In this document: piece by piece, positions 63,101 through 64,000 of the stretch
Position numbering within the stretch: position 1 is the stretch's first letter
How the letters are laid out: each line of letters starts with the position of its first letter
NCBI RefSeq assembly: GCF_000282115.1
Contig: NZ_AKJY01000014.1
Span: 248,001 to 312,000 of the forward strand
Length of the DNA stretch: 64,000 nucleotides
Direction of reading: 5' to 3'
Source of the DNA: Chryseobacterium populi
GTDB taxonomy: Bacteria; Bacteroidota; Bacteroidia; Flavobacteriales; Weeksellaceae
Notes under the pieces: model-generated
Seen by the model: only the letters and a program-made list of their open reading frames with translations
The model's database searches: none
Told to the model about the DNA's origin: nothing
Translations under genes and position numbers: made by a program

Positions 63101-64000
63101 ATGATAAATAAACTAAAAACCACTTTTCTCTTTGGAGTTTTTATAATGTTGTTTGCGACAAGCAGCATGAATGCTCAGCTAAAACAAGGAGACCTGGTGG
63201 ATGGTATTGCTGCTGTAATCGGTGATGAAATTGTTCTGGAATCTGATGTGGAAGAACAAATGAACTATGGAAAGCAGCAAGGAGCTTCTAATGTAGATAA
63301 ATGTGAGTTTTTGGAAAATCTTCTTAACAACAAACTTCTTGTTTACGAAGCTAAAAAAGATACCTTAATTGAAAACCGTTCTGCTGCGATTAAAGAGCAG
63401 GCAAATGCTAAATATACCCAGTTACTTTCTCAGTTTCCTGATGAAAAGGCAATGTTAGCCGCTTATAAATTCAGAAACGGATATGAGATGAAGAACGCTA
63501 TTGAAAAAATAGATACAGACTCCTATTACGGGCAGGCAAAATACCAGAGGGTAACAGAAAAAGCAGACGTTACACCAAACGAGGTGACAGATTTCTATAA
63601 CCTTTATAAAATGCAGTTACCGGAGATCAAAGACGAGGTTTCTTTAGCCCAGATCATGATGTATCCTAAATTGACAGAAGCTCATAAAAATGAACTGATC
63701 GACAAGCTTAAAAAAATCAAGCAGGATATCGCCGGCGGTGAAAGCTTTGAAAGCCAGGCAAGAATATACTCTGAAGATCCGGGATCAGCATCCAATGGAG
63801 GTCTGATGAAGAATATCTCTAAAGGACAGATGGTAAAACCGTTTGAAGCTGCAGCCCTGAACCTTCAGGAAGGTGAAATTTCAGAACCTATAGAATCCGA
63901 ATTCGGATATCATATTATTCAGCTGATAAAAAGATCGGGGAAAATTTATGATGCAAGGCATATTCTTTTAATGGCAACCCCTACAGAAGAAGAGATTAAG
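63101..64000 (+). CDS. SurA-like periplasmic peptidylprolyl isomerase (runs off the right edge)
   Basis: The visible 300 codons begin MINKLKTTFLFGVFIMLFAT, a signal peptide, followed by a SurA-type N-terminal domain (GIAAVIGDEIVLESDVEEQM). A first parvulin domain (about 185-285; EVSLAQIMMYP to SEPIESEFGYHIIQLI) follows, and the second starts at ARHILLMAT. SurA proteins chaperone outer membrane proteins. The C-terminus is outside the window. Confidence 0.9.
   Translation, partial: MINKLKTTFLFGVFIMLFATSSMNAQLKQGDLVDGIAAVIGDEIVLESDVEEQMNYGKQQGASNVDKCEFLENLLNNKLLVYEAKKDTLIENRSAAIKEQANAKYTQLLSQFPDEKAMLAAYKFRNGYEMKNAIEKIDTDSYYGQAKYQRVTEKADVTPNEVTDFYNLYKMQLPEIKDEVSLAQIMMYPKLTEAHKNELIDKLKKIKQDIAGGESFESQARIYSEDPGSASNGGLMKNISKGQMVKPFEAAALNLQEGEISEPIESEFGYHIIQLIKRSGKIYDARHILLMATPTEEEIK

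Noticed and set aside
1-64000. CRISPR arrays, rRNA genes, insertion sequences
   Set aside because: I looked for regularly spaced repeats, rRNA and transposase genes on both strands and saw none.

Overview
The window looks like a chromosome segment of a Chryseobacterium-like flavobacterium (Bacteroidota, Weeksellaceae). The grounds are gliding gene gldD, two proteins with a type IX secretion (T9SS) sorting domain, a SusC/SusD pair, subtype-iii type VI sheath proteins, flavobacterial promoters of the TTTG-N19-21-TAnnTTTG type, and an AT-rich core. Species cannot be fixed from the sequence alone.

Left part, 1 to about 25.7 kb: the right end of an integrated mobile element. It has somewhat higher GC than the rest. 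From the left it carries an RHS-like gene cut by the window edge and a T9SS cargo protein, then a structured gap with a probable small RNA. Next comes a leftward PRTRC operon (ThiF-like, B, an unnamed protein, C, E) with DUF932 and single-strand binding protein genes, typical of Bacteroidota conjugative elements and plasmids. The cargo follows: a lipoprotein and a hypothetical protein, an ECF sigma factor, a GNAT-like protein, a decayed gene, a FecR anti-sigma factor, a SusC/SusD pair and an S9-like peptidase. Together these form a self-regulated outer-membrane uptake locus, probably for peptides. After that lie a small secreted four-cysteine protein of the DUF6520 type with a MauE/DoxX redox membrane protein, an AraC-type regulator, a TetR regulator and an unknown gene. 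The element ends in a 25-base copy of the 3' end of tRNA-Asp, 31 bases before the intact tRNA-Asp. No integrase or conjugation gene lies in the window, so these should be to the left.

Right part, 25.7 to 64 kb: ordinary flavobacterial chromosome. It holds envelope enzymes (L,D-transpeptidase, aspartyl protease with PDZ, esterase), a TPR/HTH membrane regulator next to two bacteriocin-like leader peptides, tyrS, an ECF sigma factor, lipA, an AraC/MFS divergent pair and an FAD oxidoreductase. Further right are a VWA protein, a SIMPL protein, an amidohydrolase, a TPR histidine kinase with its LytTR response regulator, a lipocalin, a CinA-like protein, tandem M13 peptidases, an isolated tssB-tssC pair, mutY, gldD, a PfkB kinase and the start of a SurA-like chaperone.

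The points most worth checking are: (1) a matched pair of ACTTGGTGAA-type direct repeats with a 21-base period before both the histidine kinase operon and the SIMPL gene, which look like LytTR sites and define a regulon; (2) the DUF6520-MauE pair as a possible secreted disulfide-protein system; (3) the two double-glycine-like leader peptides beside a TPR/HTH sensor; (4) the element boundary, with a promoter and a tRNA-like fold just inside it; (5) a small RNA candidate at about 2.53-2.60 kb; (6) the type VI sheath pair without the rest of the apparatus.
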